This document shows, in pieces, positions 1-8,781 of a stretch of DNA of 14,016 nt. Source of the stretch: Paramacrobiotus metropolitanus (lineage: Eukaryota; Tardigrada; Eutardigrada; Parachela; Macrobiotidae). Made by a program: the position numbers and the translations under genes. Each line of letters begins with the position of its first letter. Within the stretch, counting starts at the first letter, position 1. The stretch covers positions 1 to 14,016 of the forward strand of contig NW_026570731.1 in assembly GCF_019649055.1 (NCBI RefSeq). Reading direction: 5' to 3'. The notes below the pieces were generated by a model, which saw only the letters and a list, made by a program, of their open reading frames with translations, was not told the origin of the DNA and did not search any database.

Positions 1-313
1 TACCACAACGTGCGACTGAGTGGTTCTATAATTTTTTTGATTGGAGATTCTGGATCAGCGCACTTGACTTGACTAGAATATGTGGTAGATACGCGAAAAG
101 CAACATTTCCCCCCGGGGCGCCACTGCGACCGCCGGAGCTGGCGGTACCTTGTGGGGCGCTGGACCCCTCAGGGGCGACACTTTATTTTTCAAGGTGGGA
201 TAGTTTTTCTAGATAAAAAAAATTTGCTGATTCCGAATCTGCAAAAAGTTTATTGCGTAAATGGATTGGCGTGTGGGGTGTTGTCTAAAAAAGCCCCTGA
301 TGTGAGCGAACGG

Positions 314-329
314 TATAATAATTATTATA
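314..329. repeat. 16-bp AT palindrome
   Basis: TATAATAATTATTATA is a perfect palindrome. In AT-rich DNA this can arise by chance, and no function is implied. Confidence 0.5.
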
Positions 330-839
330 AAATTTTAAAAGGTCAACTCTGCATCCTGCTGTTCGCACGAAGTACCGTGACAAAAGAACGAAAAGCCGCA
401 ATAACAATACAACCTCCATACACCCATTAGGCACAATGCTGGAACAGAAGCCTTTGAACGTGGTTCTTTAAACCGTTGATTACGTAAGTGCGGTAGAGTA
501 TTAAGAACAGACATTGCCGCTCTACGATACTTCAGACGGAGCATTCTGAACTGTTGTAGAACGGTAGTGCTACAGTATTATCATGATTGACGATGCGTCA
601 GGCTGTAATCCGAGTTCTACCCAGAAACCCTCTGTAGAAATAGCTTAAGAAACCATGCCTACAGGGTGTTACAGTTATAACTCCGAACGTTGTCTTATGC
701 TGCACGTGTTATATTCCTCAAACGTCTAAATATTTACGTGTTTGTATTGTGCTCCCAAGTTTACACTTTAAAATTACTGTTAATCTACCGTAAATTAATA
801 CCAGTTACATACCAGCATGAATAGTAGTAAATTACTCGT

Positions 840-862
840 ATAATTATTGTAATAATAATTAT
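840..862. repeat. AT-rich inverted repeat, 9-bp arms
   Basis: ATAATTATT and AATAATTAT flank a 5-nt loop (GTAAT). One more T-A pair follows, then TTAC/GTAA a few bases further out. It may be a decayed foldback centre or chance. Confidence 0.45.
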
Positions 863-990
863 AAGTAACGGGCGGTGGTTAACCACACCATCTCGGTAAA
901 TGTTATGCGGCACTGTGACTAAAATCGTTACCACCTAACTTAAAATTGTACCTACTACACACAGTTACGCTGATAATTTATTAGTTTATA

Positions 991-1029
991 GTCAAGTTCA
1001 CTACAAGTTGTCCTTGTAGTGAACTTGAC
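991..1029. repeat. perfect 17-bp hairpin
   Basis: Arms 991-1007 and 1013-1029 are exact reverse complements (GTCAAGTTCACTACAAG and its complement) around the 5-nt loop TTGTC. The stem is mixed in composition, so it is much less likely than the AT palindromes to be chance. No TTAA, TA or longer inverted flank identifies it as a known element. It could be the core of a small foldback element or a structured RNA arm. Confidence 0.8.
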
Positions 1030-1865
1030 GCTTATAATATGCAAGTAAAATAGCGCTCCCGGTCTGAATTTGTAAGCATATACTTGTATGTACGAAATTT
1101 GTTGGTAATAGGGCCTTTTAGTTAACGTGTGAACCATCAAAATTTCATATTTACGAGGGAATACGCATATTAAAAGCACACAGTGTGTTCAGACTAATCT
1201 TCTATCTATCTATATCTATCTATATAAATAAAAGGATAAGCCTTAACAAAATTCCGTGTGTGTCCTCGATGCATTGACGCTGCACTCAACCAAACTCCAA
1301 TTTCTATAAGTCGTTCGATAGTCCTTAACGTACAGATTTGCCAGCAAAAGTCAAATTTGAGAAAAAAACAAACGTTTGAAAGAAAACTTGCAAAAACGTT
1401 AACATAGAAAGCCTATGGGAAGAGCTAAGAATCCACCACTGCAAAACCAACCACTCCACCACTGTCTCGACAGCCAAAACGAATTGACCAGCTAAGAAGT
1501 TAGAGTAAGGAAAACTTTTGTATTCTTATGTGTTATCCCGTAGTCATTAACGAATTTATAAATTTTTTAATTAGTATTTGGCATCAAGAAAAAATGATTT
1601 GAGCAAGAAAACATAACAATGTCTTCCAGCATGAAAACTGCTCAAAACTGTTTCCCAAGGAGCTGCATACGCAGTGGTTTGACCCGCTTCAAGTTGCAAC
1701 GCCTCCACGGGTGGTTACCATTGGTACTGATTTGCTGTTGAAGTTAAAAATTTGCGGACTTGCGAGTACTACTTTTAATTTTTTTTCTGTGGAAAATTAT
1801 GTTCCAGAAAGTCGGAATTGCGTGTTTGGGGCTGATTTAAACGACAGCAAGCTGACTGCTCTGAT

Positions 1866-2290
1866 CATTTTCAAATTTTGCACGTAAACGCACATAAGCA
1901 TGAAGATCGTCGTTACACCGAGCCACCGAATTACACCATTTTTTTTAATATTTTTTTATTTTTTTTAAAACATGAAAGCAATCCCAAAACTGTGGCTCCG
2001 TGTGAAAACCATATTCATACATATGTGCGTATACCCCGTGCATGCAAAATTTGAAGAAGATCGGTTGATAACGAGACTTTTGGTACACCTGAATGCATTT
2101 AAACTTTTTGGAATTCATACAGCCATAACTCCCGAACCGGATGTTGCGCGCTCAGACGGTTTTCACGCCAATGTACACAAATCATCTGGCTGCAGTATGT
2201 CATAAAACAAAGCAAAAAAGGGTTTGGGAGTGCGCCAAAGTAGAAGTTTTTGCAAGTATACACGAATTGGGTGCTATGCACCGGGCCAAA
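1866..2290. repeat. truncated foldback element inside the Helitron
   Basis: About 1866-1920 resembles the inner left arm of the complete element at 4455-5140 (TTTGCACGTAAACGCACATA, then ATGAAGATCGT). About 2025-2290 resembles its right arm: GAGACTTTTGGTACACCTGA, CCGGATGTTGCGCG and finally ATGCACCGGGCCAAA. A T-rich spacer (about 1938-1968) lies between the two arms. The outer left arm is missing, and the right arm stops after GGGCCAAA without the CCCTTAA end. The copy is therefore truncated on both sides and asymmetric, as expected of DNA captured by a Helitron or of an old insertion later trimmed. Confidence 0.8.
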
Positions 2291-2755
2291 GGTAGCTGCA
2301 TGCTCCACAACGGACCAGCGACTACTGAGAACAAGAGAATTTTTGGGAAACTTGAAATACTTCCGTTAATTTGTCACAGAAGGCGGAGCCGCAGGCAACG
2401 CCGAGCTGCGGAGCTCGCGAAGCAGTAAACATGGAAGAAATTTCGCGTCTAAGTCCTCGATTTTAGAAAGCTAACAGCGGAGAAGGAAATACAACGAAAT
2501 GCTTCTGTCCTTATTTAATTAAAGTAGTTTATTTTTGTTCTGTGGTCAAAGTAATAGTAAAAAAGGTGACTATTACTGTTTTAATTTATCTTTTATTGGT
2601 ATACTGATTGTTGAAGGGCAGGAGCAGTGGTGCATTAGTGGTCAAACTAGGATGTAAAGTACTTATGTAAATTGTTATCGGATACGTTGAAAAAGCTCAG
2701 AATGGTAAGAAAAGAGGGAAGAACCAGTTTTTATAAATTACAGGATCCCTATTTA

Positions 2756-2784
2756 CTCCGCGCAATTTGCGCGGGGTCTTCTAG
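2756..2784 (+). terminator. Helitron 3' terminal hairpin and CTAG
   Basis: An 8-bp GC-rich stem with a one-base loop, extended outward by a T-G and a C-G pair, is followed by TCTT and CTAG. In rolling-circle Helitron transposition this hairpin is the proposed stop signal for strand transfer. It is a transposition terminator, not a transcription terminator. Confidence 0.85.
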
Positions 2785-4127
2785 TATCAATAATAATTAA
2801 AGCAGAGAGAGGTGGAACAACAAATTAAACTACACTACTTAGTACTTACCCAAACTGGCATCATAGTCAAATACTCGAATAACGAGAATGCTGATACAGG
2901 CAAATACGAATTTATTTTAACGTCGCGCGTTACTATGGTCCTGTAATTCCTAGCGAATTTAAAAGAGTCCACATTTCATGAACGTGACAGTAGCGGCAGG
3001 TGCCGGTACTGTTAGACACTCATAAACTGTAGCGCCAGAAACCAGAATCAGAATCACACGACAATGATGACATTGTGAACACTTCAAAGTTGAACGCAAA
3101 GTCACTGATTTTAGTGCATAGGCACGCATTTTACGTACCGCTCGCGTCCCTCTGCTTGTGTCAAACGCTTATTTCCGCCGCTGTATGGAACAGGCAACAT
3201 AAAACCAATTAGCAAAACAAGAAGATAAGGTTAGCTGTTTGTGGAGCTACACTGTTGTAAGTGTACAAACGCGCATATACATGGCGCCGGTTTTTTTTTG
3301 GAATAACAGCGAAGTTCACGTTCAAGTGCATGCAAATTATGCAAGATACCGAACACATGGGACGAGCCGGTACGGTAGTGCAGTAGATTAAAAATTAAAA
3401 CATGACACACTGTTTGCTTGTGTTTCCCACCTTGCTGGCACTTGCCCGTAGTCTGTAGTCGAAACACTTACAAAAAGCGGCTTCTCAAAAAATCTTTTTC
3501 TGTGTACTAGTTTGCAGAAATGTTCTTGTAATGTTAACAAGCGGTTATAGTGTTAGATTTCCCTTTCCGGTCCGAAACTGTTTGTCGTCCATAATACTGA
3601 TGGGCTGCCGCAGAGTGTTACTGGGTATGTTCAATTAGCATTAGATTGCTTATTATTTGATTATTTCACTTAAATGACTGTAAAAGTATAGCACCAGAAC
3701 CATTACCATTAATTGCTGCTTTAATATTAGCGTTTCTATTTGTAAGCATGCAGTATTAGTATCGCAGTAAATTATTGTTATCAAACAGCAGAAACGATGG
3801 CCTAATTACAGAAAACATTTGATCCAAGTTAGCCGGAATAAGTAACGTTATGCATACAGTGCAAAAACATTAATACTGCTATATACTACATACGTAATTA
3901 CATTATGTGTAACAAATTACTAATGCAGTTTCATGGAATATGCGAGTTGGGGCAGTTTTGCAGGGGATAATCGTTGCCGTTTTCCAGTAGTACAACGTCA
4001 TACAGCATGAACTGCTTGTTAATTTTTGAGTTATGACTGTAGTTTACGAGAGAGTGGCAGTTGTATGAATTTAAATTTAGGATTAGCATCTGTCCAGGTG
4101 ACCCGCTCGCCATTGATACGTTACACG
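2785..4127. other. non-coding stretch, no gene recognised
   Basis: No frame gives a recognisable protein. A short inverted repeat (AGTAATAGT at 2550-2558 with ACTATTACT at 2569-2577) lies just before this stretch, inside the Helitron. Here I note only AT-rich sequence and the 13-base word AACTGCTTGTTAA at 4010-4022, which recurs at 6051-6063 on the far side of the tandem-repeat foldback element. Confidence 0.55.
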
Positions 4128-4266
4128 ACATTTCATAACTCGACATTTCACAACGTAACATTTCATAACCTACATTTCATGACCGTAACGTTTCATGACC
4201 ATAACATTTCGCAACCACAACATTTCATGACCAAACCTTTTCACAACCGTAACACTTCATGACCGA
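4128..4266 (+). repeat. left array of ~16-bp units (inverted terminal repeat)
   Basis: Nine degenerate units of the form ACATTTCATGACCRTA follow one another. Variants include ATTTCATAAC, ATTTCACAAC, ATTTCGCAACC and CTTTTCACAACC. Variation is mostly in two positions (CATGACC against CACAACC). The same units appear in reverse complement at 5854-6011. Although the array is open in one frame, the protein it would encode is just the repeated unit. Confidence 0.85.
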
Positions 4267-4454
4267 CAGCAACATTTTGATTTCGCAGTTTAGTTTAATC
4301 GCTGAGCAGACAAAAACCCTTGGCATTCGAAATAAACAGAAATAAAAATCCAACATAAACCATCCTTATCAAAAAAATTTAGATAAAAATCTTACAGTTG
4401 TGCTATTTGGCAACCACTTTGTAAAGACTCTTTTCACATACCGTAACTGTAAAT

Positions 4455-5140
4455 TTAAGGGATTTGGCCCGGTACATAGCGCTAAAATCGTGTACATTGA
4501 CGGGAATATTCGCTTTCGCGCACTTTCAAACGCTTTTTTGGGTTGCTTTTTGACATTGTGTAGCCAAATGATTGGTGTACATAGGCGTGAAATCCGTTTT
4601 CGCGCGCAACATCCGGTTGCGGAGCTATGAGGGGTGCAAATTCCAAAAAGTTTAAATGCATTCAGGTGTACCAAAAGTCTCATTATGGACCGATCCCTTT
4701 CGAACTTTGCACGTAAATGCACATAACCATGAAGATCGTTTTGACACGGATCCACTGTTCTAGCATGTTTCTCAAATTTTAAAATGAATTTCAAAAAATT
4801 TAAAATTCATTTTAAAATTTGAAAAAAATCGTAGAAGTCTGGATCCGTGTCAAAACGATCTTCATGGATATGTGCATTTGCGCGCAAAATTTGAAAGGGA
4901 TGGGTCCATAATGAGACTTTTGGTGCACCTGAATGCATTTAAACTTTTTGGAATTTCGATACCCTCATAACTTCGCAACCGGATGTTGCGCGCGCAAACG
5001 GTTTTCTCACCTAGGTATACAATTCTTCTGGCTACAAAATACCATAAAGCAATGCAAAAAAGTGTTTGGGAGCGCGCAACAGCGAAAGTTCCCCTGGATG
5101 TGCACGAACTTGGTGCTATGTACCGGGCCAAATCCCTTAA
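4455..5140. mobile_element. complete TTAA-flanked foldback element (piggyBac-like MITE candidate)
   Basis: The sequence is one long imperfect palindrome. The left arm, from TTAAGGGATTTGGCCCGG at 4455, is closely matched by the reverse complement of the right arm, ending CCGGGCCAAATCCCTTAA at 5140. Each arm is about 340 bp. The arms meet at a perfect 19-bp AT stem (4773-4791 and 4803-4821) with an 11-nt loop. TTAA at both outer edges fits the TTAA target-site duplication of the piggyBac superfamily, and the GGG start of the inner TIR is compatible with that assignment but does not prove it. No transposase is encoded; open frames along the arms are mirror images and not genes. It lies inside the tandem-repeat foldback element, so it inserted later. 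Confidence 0.85.
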
Positions 5141-5853
5141 GATAATCTAATCACGCCACAGGATGAAGTATGTAAGCCGTACTATCATCGCTATAAGCCA
5201 TCTCCCGATACTTTTTTATTTTTTTCGTTTGCATATGTCGCACTAACTGTCAGCGGCAATGTTAAGGATAATACTGCATAACATTGTGCAGAAATTATGT
5301 TTGACCTTATGCTGCTTTATCTCGAACTATCTACATATAAACTACACAGGAGAAACGTTTTCACAGCAGCAGAAGAGCAAGAAATATATGCCCCAAGATC
5401 ATATGGCCCAGCTTAATGTAGAATATTAAAACGTTAATTTTGATGTACTTACATAAACGAAAAACGATCTCCAGTTTTTATTGTCATGTACGATAATCTC
5501 TGGACGTATGTAGGTTAACACGAATCTGCAGGTATCTTGAGATAGGTTTTACCCGAGCGGTTTTCAGAAATAATAGTAGCATCATAATCTCCGTATTTTG
5601 TACTGTCAACAATATTAATTGATTTTTGTTTCATGGACATCATGGTGAGGTTTTTAAACATATTAACCTTACTGACTTGTAGGTGATGCTTAATAAAAGC
5701 CGTCTAACTTTACTGATTCTACCATTTGTCAACAATAATAAAGGTAACGTTGTTTTTTGCACTATTCAAATTGTTTTCTGGCTGGGTTTAAAGATAATAA
5801 TAATTAGGCGTTTTCATTAAGTTTTTTTAAGTGCGGAATCGAAGTCCCGGCTT

Positions 5854-6011
5854 GGTCATGAAATGTTGTGGTCATGAAATGTTCTGGTTACGAAATGTTG
5901 TGGTCATGAACTGTTACGGTCATGAAATGTTACGGTTGTGAAAAGTTCAGGTTGTGAAATGTTATGTCATGAAATGTTACGTCATGAAATGTCCGGTTGT
6001 GAAATGTTATA
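5854..6011 (-). repeat. right array of ~16-bp units (inverted terminal repeat)
   Basis: About ten units of the form GGTCATGAAATGTTRY run to about 6011, the reverse complement of the left array. Variants GGTTGTGAAATG and GGTTACGAAATG mirror the CACAACC/CATGACC alternation on the left. Two units (about 5964-5994) lack one G, so unit length drifts between 14 and 16. Confidence 0.85.
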
Positions 6012-7370
6012 CAATCCCATTGATAGACTCGTAACCGTACACTGTGCAACAACTGCTTGTTAACGTTTTAATGATATAACGGATAACACAATGAACTCCA
6101 GATTCGGTGTAAAGTAATGATCGTAATGATGATGTGTAAAGCATTAACAAGCGATTAAATATGACCGACAGGAATCACGTATCCTTCCACTCGGCTGAAC
6201 GAACATACTCGTAGACTAACACATACAGCGTACAGTAAACGCGCACTATGATAGCCTACGAGAACAACCATCGCCACATTCCGTATATGCACCATTGTAA
6301 CAGTTCTCATCAAGAATATGCAAACATGACAACGCATAAGCAGCTGTGAATTAGGTAAGCTAGGAATGGTGGGAATGAGTGATCCACGCGACTGGCGCCA
6401 TCCTGCTACGGCGTCTGGCTGGCACGCGCCAACATACACGCGCACATCCGGCTAACCGGCACCGGCAGCATGCATGCGGCTTGCACCATTTCGTCGATGA
6501 AACTTCGTCGACCATCGCTTCGTCGAACAGGCACGACGTGGAGCTGGTGTTTTGCGAAACCGTCGTAGCTTTCTTAATTTTTCTTTTGTCCACATTCTTA
6601 TGTTTTCGTCCGTTTCCTTCATTCTTTTTTAGATTTCCTTTCTTATGTTTCATGATCTTTTTTTCATGTTTTCATATTAGTCACCTTCGTGTCGGTCGAC
6701 AAAGTGTTAGTCGACGGAATGTCGGTGAGCCACGGGAGTGTGCGCGCATAATTTTACATAATTATTGTGGTGCGCTAATGGCTCCCAAAACAAAGCGCTG
6801 AATTAACTTATAAATCAGTAACAATTTTTCAAAACGATCGTGACAGTTTTGGTCCTGGTTGGACAGAAGCTTTTGCTACTTCGTAGCTGGCGTTAGTTGT
6901 GATGCCGATTGAAAATGAGACTTGTCAATCAGCTGCACTTAATTAATTGAATAAAACATCATGATGAAGCGCGAGGCATATTCCAGCGGTGTGCCTTCTA
7001 CAGCTGGAAGTGTCGCGTTTGAATTTTAAATGCGATTTTTAACCTTTTTTGCTGTATTTGTGGTACGTTGCGCAAACGACAAAACGCAATGTGACTTTTT
7101 GGATTATATAAGCCGGAGCTAATTTAGGAACTTTGTGCATGGGCAAGCATGCCGATACGTGCTAATACTTTGAAGAAAAAAAATTGAATATTTACTGTTA
7201 AGCGTTTTAAGAATATACGGCTGACAAAACTCTCCGACCCGCTTATACGAGGTGCCACATTTTATGTGGCATCTGCCGCATTTTATCGCTTGCCAGTTGC
7301 CAGAGCCTCCAGGTTCTATCGCTTGCCATGCCATTGGCAATGCCACTGGCAGTTGCCACTGCCACGTTTT
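6012..7370. other. non-coding stretch with no supported gene
   Basis: A 140-codon open frame at 6379-6801 (+) overlaps equally open frames on the other strand. It translates to Arg/His-rich then Phe-rich low-complexity sequence, so I do not accept it. Three spaced TTCGTCGA words occur at 6490, 6504 and 6519, and GTCGAC-centred words at about 6694-6716. TATATAAG at 7105-7112 resembles a TATA box, but no transcript start or gene fits behind it. A hairpin TGCCACAT-TTT-ATGTGGCA lies at 7253-7271, and TGCCA-rich sequence runs to about 7365. Confidence 0.5.
7253..7271. repeat. 8-bp hairpin before the recombinase remnant
   Basis: TGCCACAT and ATGTGGCA pair around TTT. The following hundred bases repeat TTGCCA/TGGCA in both orientations. 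This may mark the junction where the 5' part of the recombinase element was lost. Confidence 0.55.
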
Positions 7371-7378
7371 ACCCCCTG

Positions 7379-7754
7379 CCCAAAATTGAGCAGCAGCAGT
7401 GTACTGTGCCCAGTTAACGCAGTGGAAGTATTGTTAGCGACAACGAAAGCGAAAGGGAATGACCCGCTTATATCGTACCGGTCAGCCGGGCAGATGGTGG
7501 CCATGACGTCTCACGTATTCACCCGTTGTTTAAAGCAAACGCTGGCAGATGCCGGAATCGACGGCAGTAAGTTATCTACGCATTCGTTCCGGTGAGGAGG
7601 TGCCACAGCAGCAGCCAAATTCGGAGCATCGCCAGCGGTAATTAAAGCGCAAGGCAGTTGGCGCAGCAGCTGTTATGAGAAATATGTCAGCTTGGATAAT
7701 TGCAGACGAGAGGAATTCGCGCAATGTACGGCAGCAGTCGGATGGCGGGAGTGA
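7379..7754 (+). pseudogene. tyrosine recombinase C-terminal remnant (DIRS/Ngaro/Crypton type)
   Basis: The frame reads CPVNAVEVLLATTKAKG, then HVFTRCLKQTLADAGI and THSFR, meets TGA at 7593-7595, and continues in the same frame as GGATAAAKFGASPAVIKAQG, SWRSSCYEKYV to TGA at 7752-7754. THSFR...GGAT...GxW...YEKYV is the pattern of the tyrosine-recombinase catalytic half: the H-x-x-R box, a following Trp, then the nucleophile Tyr. The stop replaces a residue that is usually Arg in SFRRGGAT, as a CGA to TGA change would give. The upstream part with the first catalytic Arg is missing; sequence before about 7379 is not similar. The protein would cut and rejoin element DNA, but this copy is dead. Such recombinases occur in DIRS and Ngaro retroelements and Crypton transposons; I cannot choose without the missing part. 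Confidence 0.82.
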
Positions 7755-7847
7755 TTTGGGGGTTTGGAGGCGTACCTGCCCTGTGCAGGCGCTGTTTTGT
7801 CGTTTGTGCTATGCAGTTGTTGGTTGCAGTGCGTTGTTTGTTCGTTT

Positions 7848-7891
7848 CCGGTGGACAAATTCGTCCACCGGGGATTTTGTTAATAAAATCC
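7848..7891. repeat. two adjacent perfect hairpins
   Basis: CCGGTGGAC-AAATTC-GTCCACCGG (7848-7871) is followed at once by GGATTTT-GTTAAT-AAAATCC (7872-7891). They lie between the recombinase stop and the TA-flanked MITE. Paired terminal structures would fit the end region of the recombinase-carrying element, but this is inference. Confidence 0.7.
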
Positions 7892-7919
7892 ACCCCCCAT
7901 GCGCGGCAACGTTTTATCG

Positions 7920-8394
7920 ATACTTCGCTTACTGCCTTATATGGGCTCCCCTTATATTACTCTCCCTTATCTGGGCTCCCGAGCAATATGAGTAACCCTC
8001 TACATCGGCGGTTACGTTATCACTCACAGTTTTGCAGCTGTTGTCAGTGTTATGACTGAATGAAAATTTAGATTTATGTAAAATACTTATTTCGCCAGTA
8101 CTTTTGATGCATTGAGTTTGTATCAACGTTTGTGGCATTTTTTAGTTTGTTCATTGGCAAATCCGGTTGAAATTAATGAAAAATATATATAGATAATATA
8201 ATTATATAAATATAATTCGGATGTGAAATTTCGGAATTCTTTGGTGTGCTCACTTGTGAATCCGGTTGAAAGAAGTAGAAAAGGGTTCTGCTATAAATCC
8301 GATAAATAATTTGACGGGTATTGCTCACTAGCCGGGAGCCCAGATAAGGGAGAGTAATATAAGGGGAGCCCATATAAGGCAGTAAGCGAAGTAT
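7920..8394. mobile_element. MITE with perfect 62-bp terminal inverted repeats
   Basis: 7920-7981 and 8333-8394 are reverse complements over 62 bases (ATACTTCGCTTACTGCC outermost). The inner edge GAGCAAT pairs again after a 6-base gap. Each TIR contains the word TTATNTGGGCTCCC twice. The 350-bp interior is AT-rich and has no coding content. A TA lies at each outer edge (7921-7922 and 8392-8393), so TA target duplication as in Tc1/mariner-type elements is possible, but the superfamily is not proven. Lack of divergence between the arms suggests recent origin or gene conversion. Confidence 0.88.
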
Positions 8395-8628
8395 AATACA
8401 TTGGTGTTAGGCACAATAATTAGACGTAATAATGTATTTCTTAAGATGGAAGCGGTCGTTTGCGCGCTATTTAATGTATTGCAGCCAGCATTCTTCTGCC
8501 TAATGTCCTAATGTATTGGGATTGCAGATCGACAATAACGAAGCGGATCGGTACACGGATTCCCGGCTTCGGCAAGGATTTCAGGCGATAACTCAGGAGA
8601 CTGGAAGACTGGGTGGAATTTGCTGAAA

Positions 8629-8781
8629 ATGTCTGCGTCGTTTTGGGAAGGTGGCGCTACGGTGCTGCGTGTTGTTGCAGATGCCGCGGAGGAAATTTTG
8701 CTTGTAGAGGCAGTGGACAAAAATATTTGGACTAGCAATCTGTTTGTGTGTGTACTTATGTATCTTGCATCGAGTACATAG
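8629..8781 (+). CDS. 50-codon short ORF upstream of the actinoporin-like gene, unassigned
   Basis: The ATG sits in a good context (TGAAAATGT) and opens MSASFWEGGATVLRV, followed by VADAAEEILLVEAVDKNIW and a hydrophobic tail ending in TAG. The first 30 residues could form an amphipathic helix. Actinoporins and their relatives carry such a helix before the beta-sandwich, and the gene 300 bases downstream starts directly with the first strand. It could therefore be an upstream exon, an independent peptide, or chance. I see no strong donor/acceptor pair joining it to 9077, so I leave it separate. Confidence 0.25.
   Translation: MSASFWEGGATVLRVVADAAEEILLVEAVDKNIWTSNLFVCVLMYLASST

Larger units (their letters stand above)
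1..1197. other. non-coding stretch, no gene recognised
   Basis: I see no coding region with recognisable protein features here. Open frames are short, overlap on both strands and read like chance translation. The first 180 bases contain a GC-rich patch (about 111-175) in an otherwise AT-rich stretch. The only structure I can support is short palindromes, listed separately. The right edge is the Helitron insertion point. Confidence 0.6.
1198..2784 (+). mobile_element. non-autonomous Helitron, complete
   Basis: The left end starts with TC directly after A1197 and runs TCTTCTATCTATC, then TATAAATAAAAGG, the AT-rich opening common in animal Helitrons. The right end has a GC-rich hairpin (CCGCGCAA-T-TTGCGCGG, 2758-2774) seven bases before CTAG at 2781-2784, followed by T2785. 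This matches the Helitron rule 5'-TC...hairpin...CTRR-3' inserted between A and T without a target duplication. At 1587 bp there is no room for a Rep/helicase, and none of the frames shows one, so mobilisation would have needed an autonomous relative. The interior holds a piece of the foldback family at 1866-2290. The termini look intact, which suggests fairly recent insertion. Confidence 0.88.
4128..6011. mobile_element. Foldback-type element with tandem-repeat inverted ends
   Basis: The two ends are inverted copies of an array of a 15-17 bp unit, about nine units on the left and ten on the right. Long terminal inverted repeats built from short tandem units are the hallmark of Foldback (FB) transposons in Drosophila and FB-like elements elsewhere. 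The 1.6-kb interior has no recognisable transposase, so this copy would be non-autonomous. It contains a complete, unrelated TTAA-flanked foldback element. I cannot fix the exact termini or a target duplication. The 13-base direct repeat AACTGCTTGTTAA lies outside both arrays (4010-4022, 6051-6063), but at unequal distances. Confidence 0.65.

Noticed and set aside
4026-4262. 78-codon frame with a Phe-His-Asn/Met-Thr repeat
   Set aside because: It is the translation of the ~16-bp tandem units. Unit lengths vary, and there is no start context or family.
4128-4266. Possible CRISPR array
   Set aside because: Units are contiguous without unique spacers, degenerate, and paired with an inverted array; the context is eukaryotic.
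4369-4794. 141-codon minus-strand open frame
   Set aside because: It lies in the left arm of the TTAA palindrome; similar frames appear in the mirror arm and in the Helitron copy, so it reflects the repeat and not a protein.
6379-6801. 140-codon plus-strand frame
   Set aside because: Arg/His-rich then Phe-rich low-complexity translation, with overlapping open frames on the other strand; no recognisable domain.
6778-6801. Seven-codon reading MAPKTKR before a stop
   Set aside because: Basic start-like peptide but too short, and no donor site follows to make it a first exon.
7105-7112. TATATAAG as a TATA box
   Set aside because: No initiator, transcript or intact gene behind it; the next coding trace is a truncated recombinase with unrelated sequence upstream.
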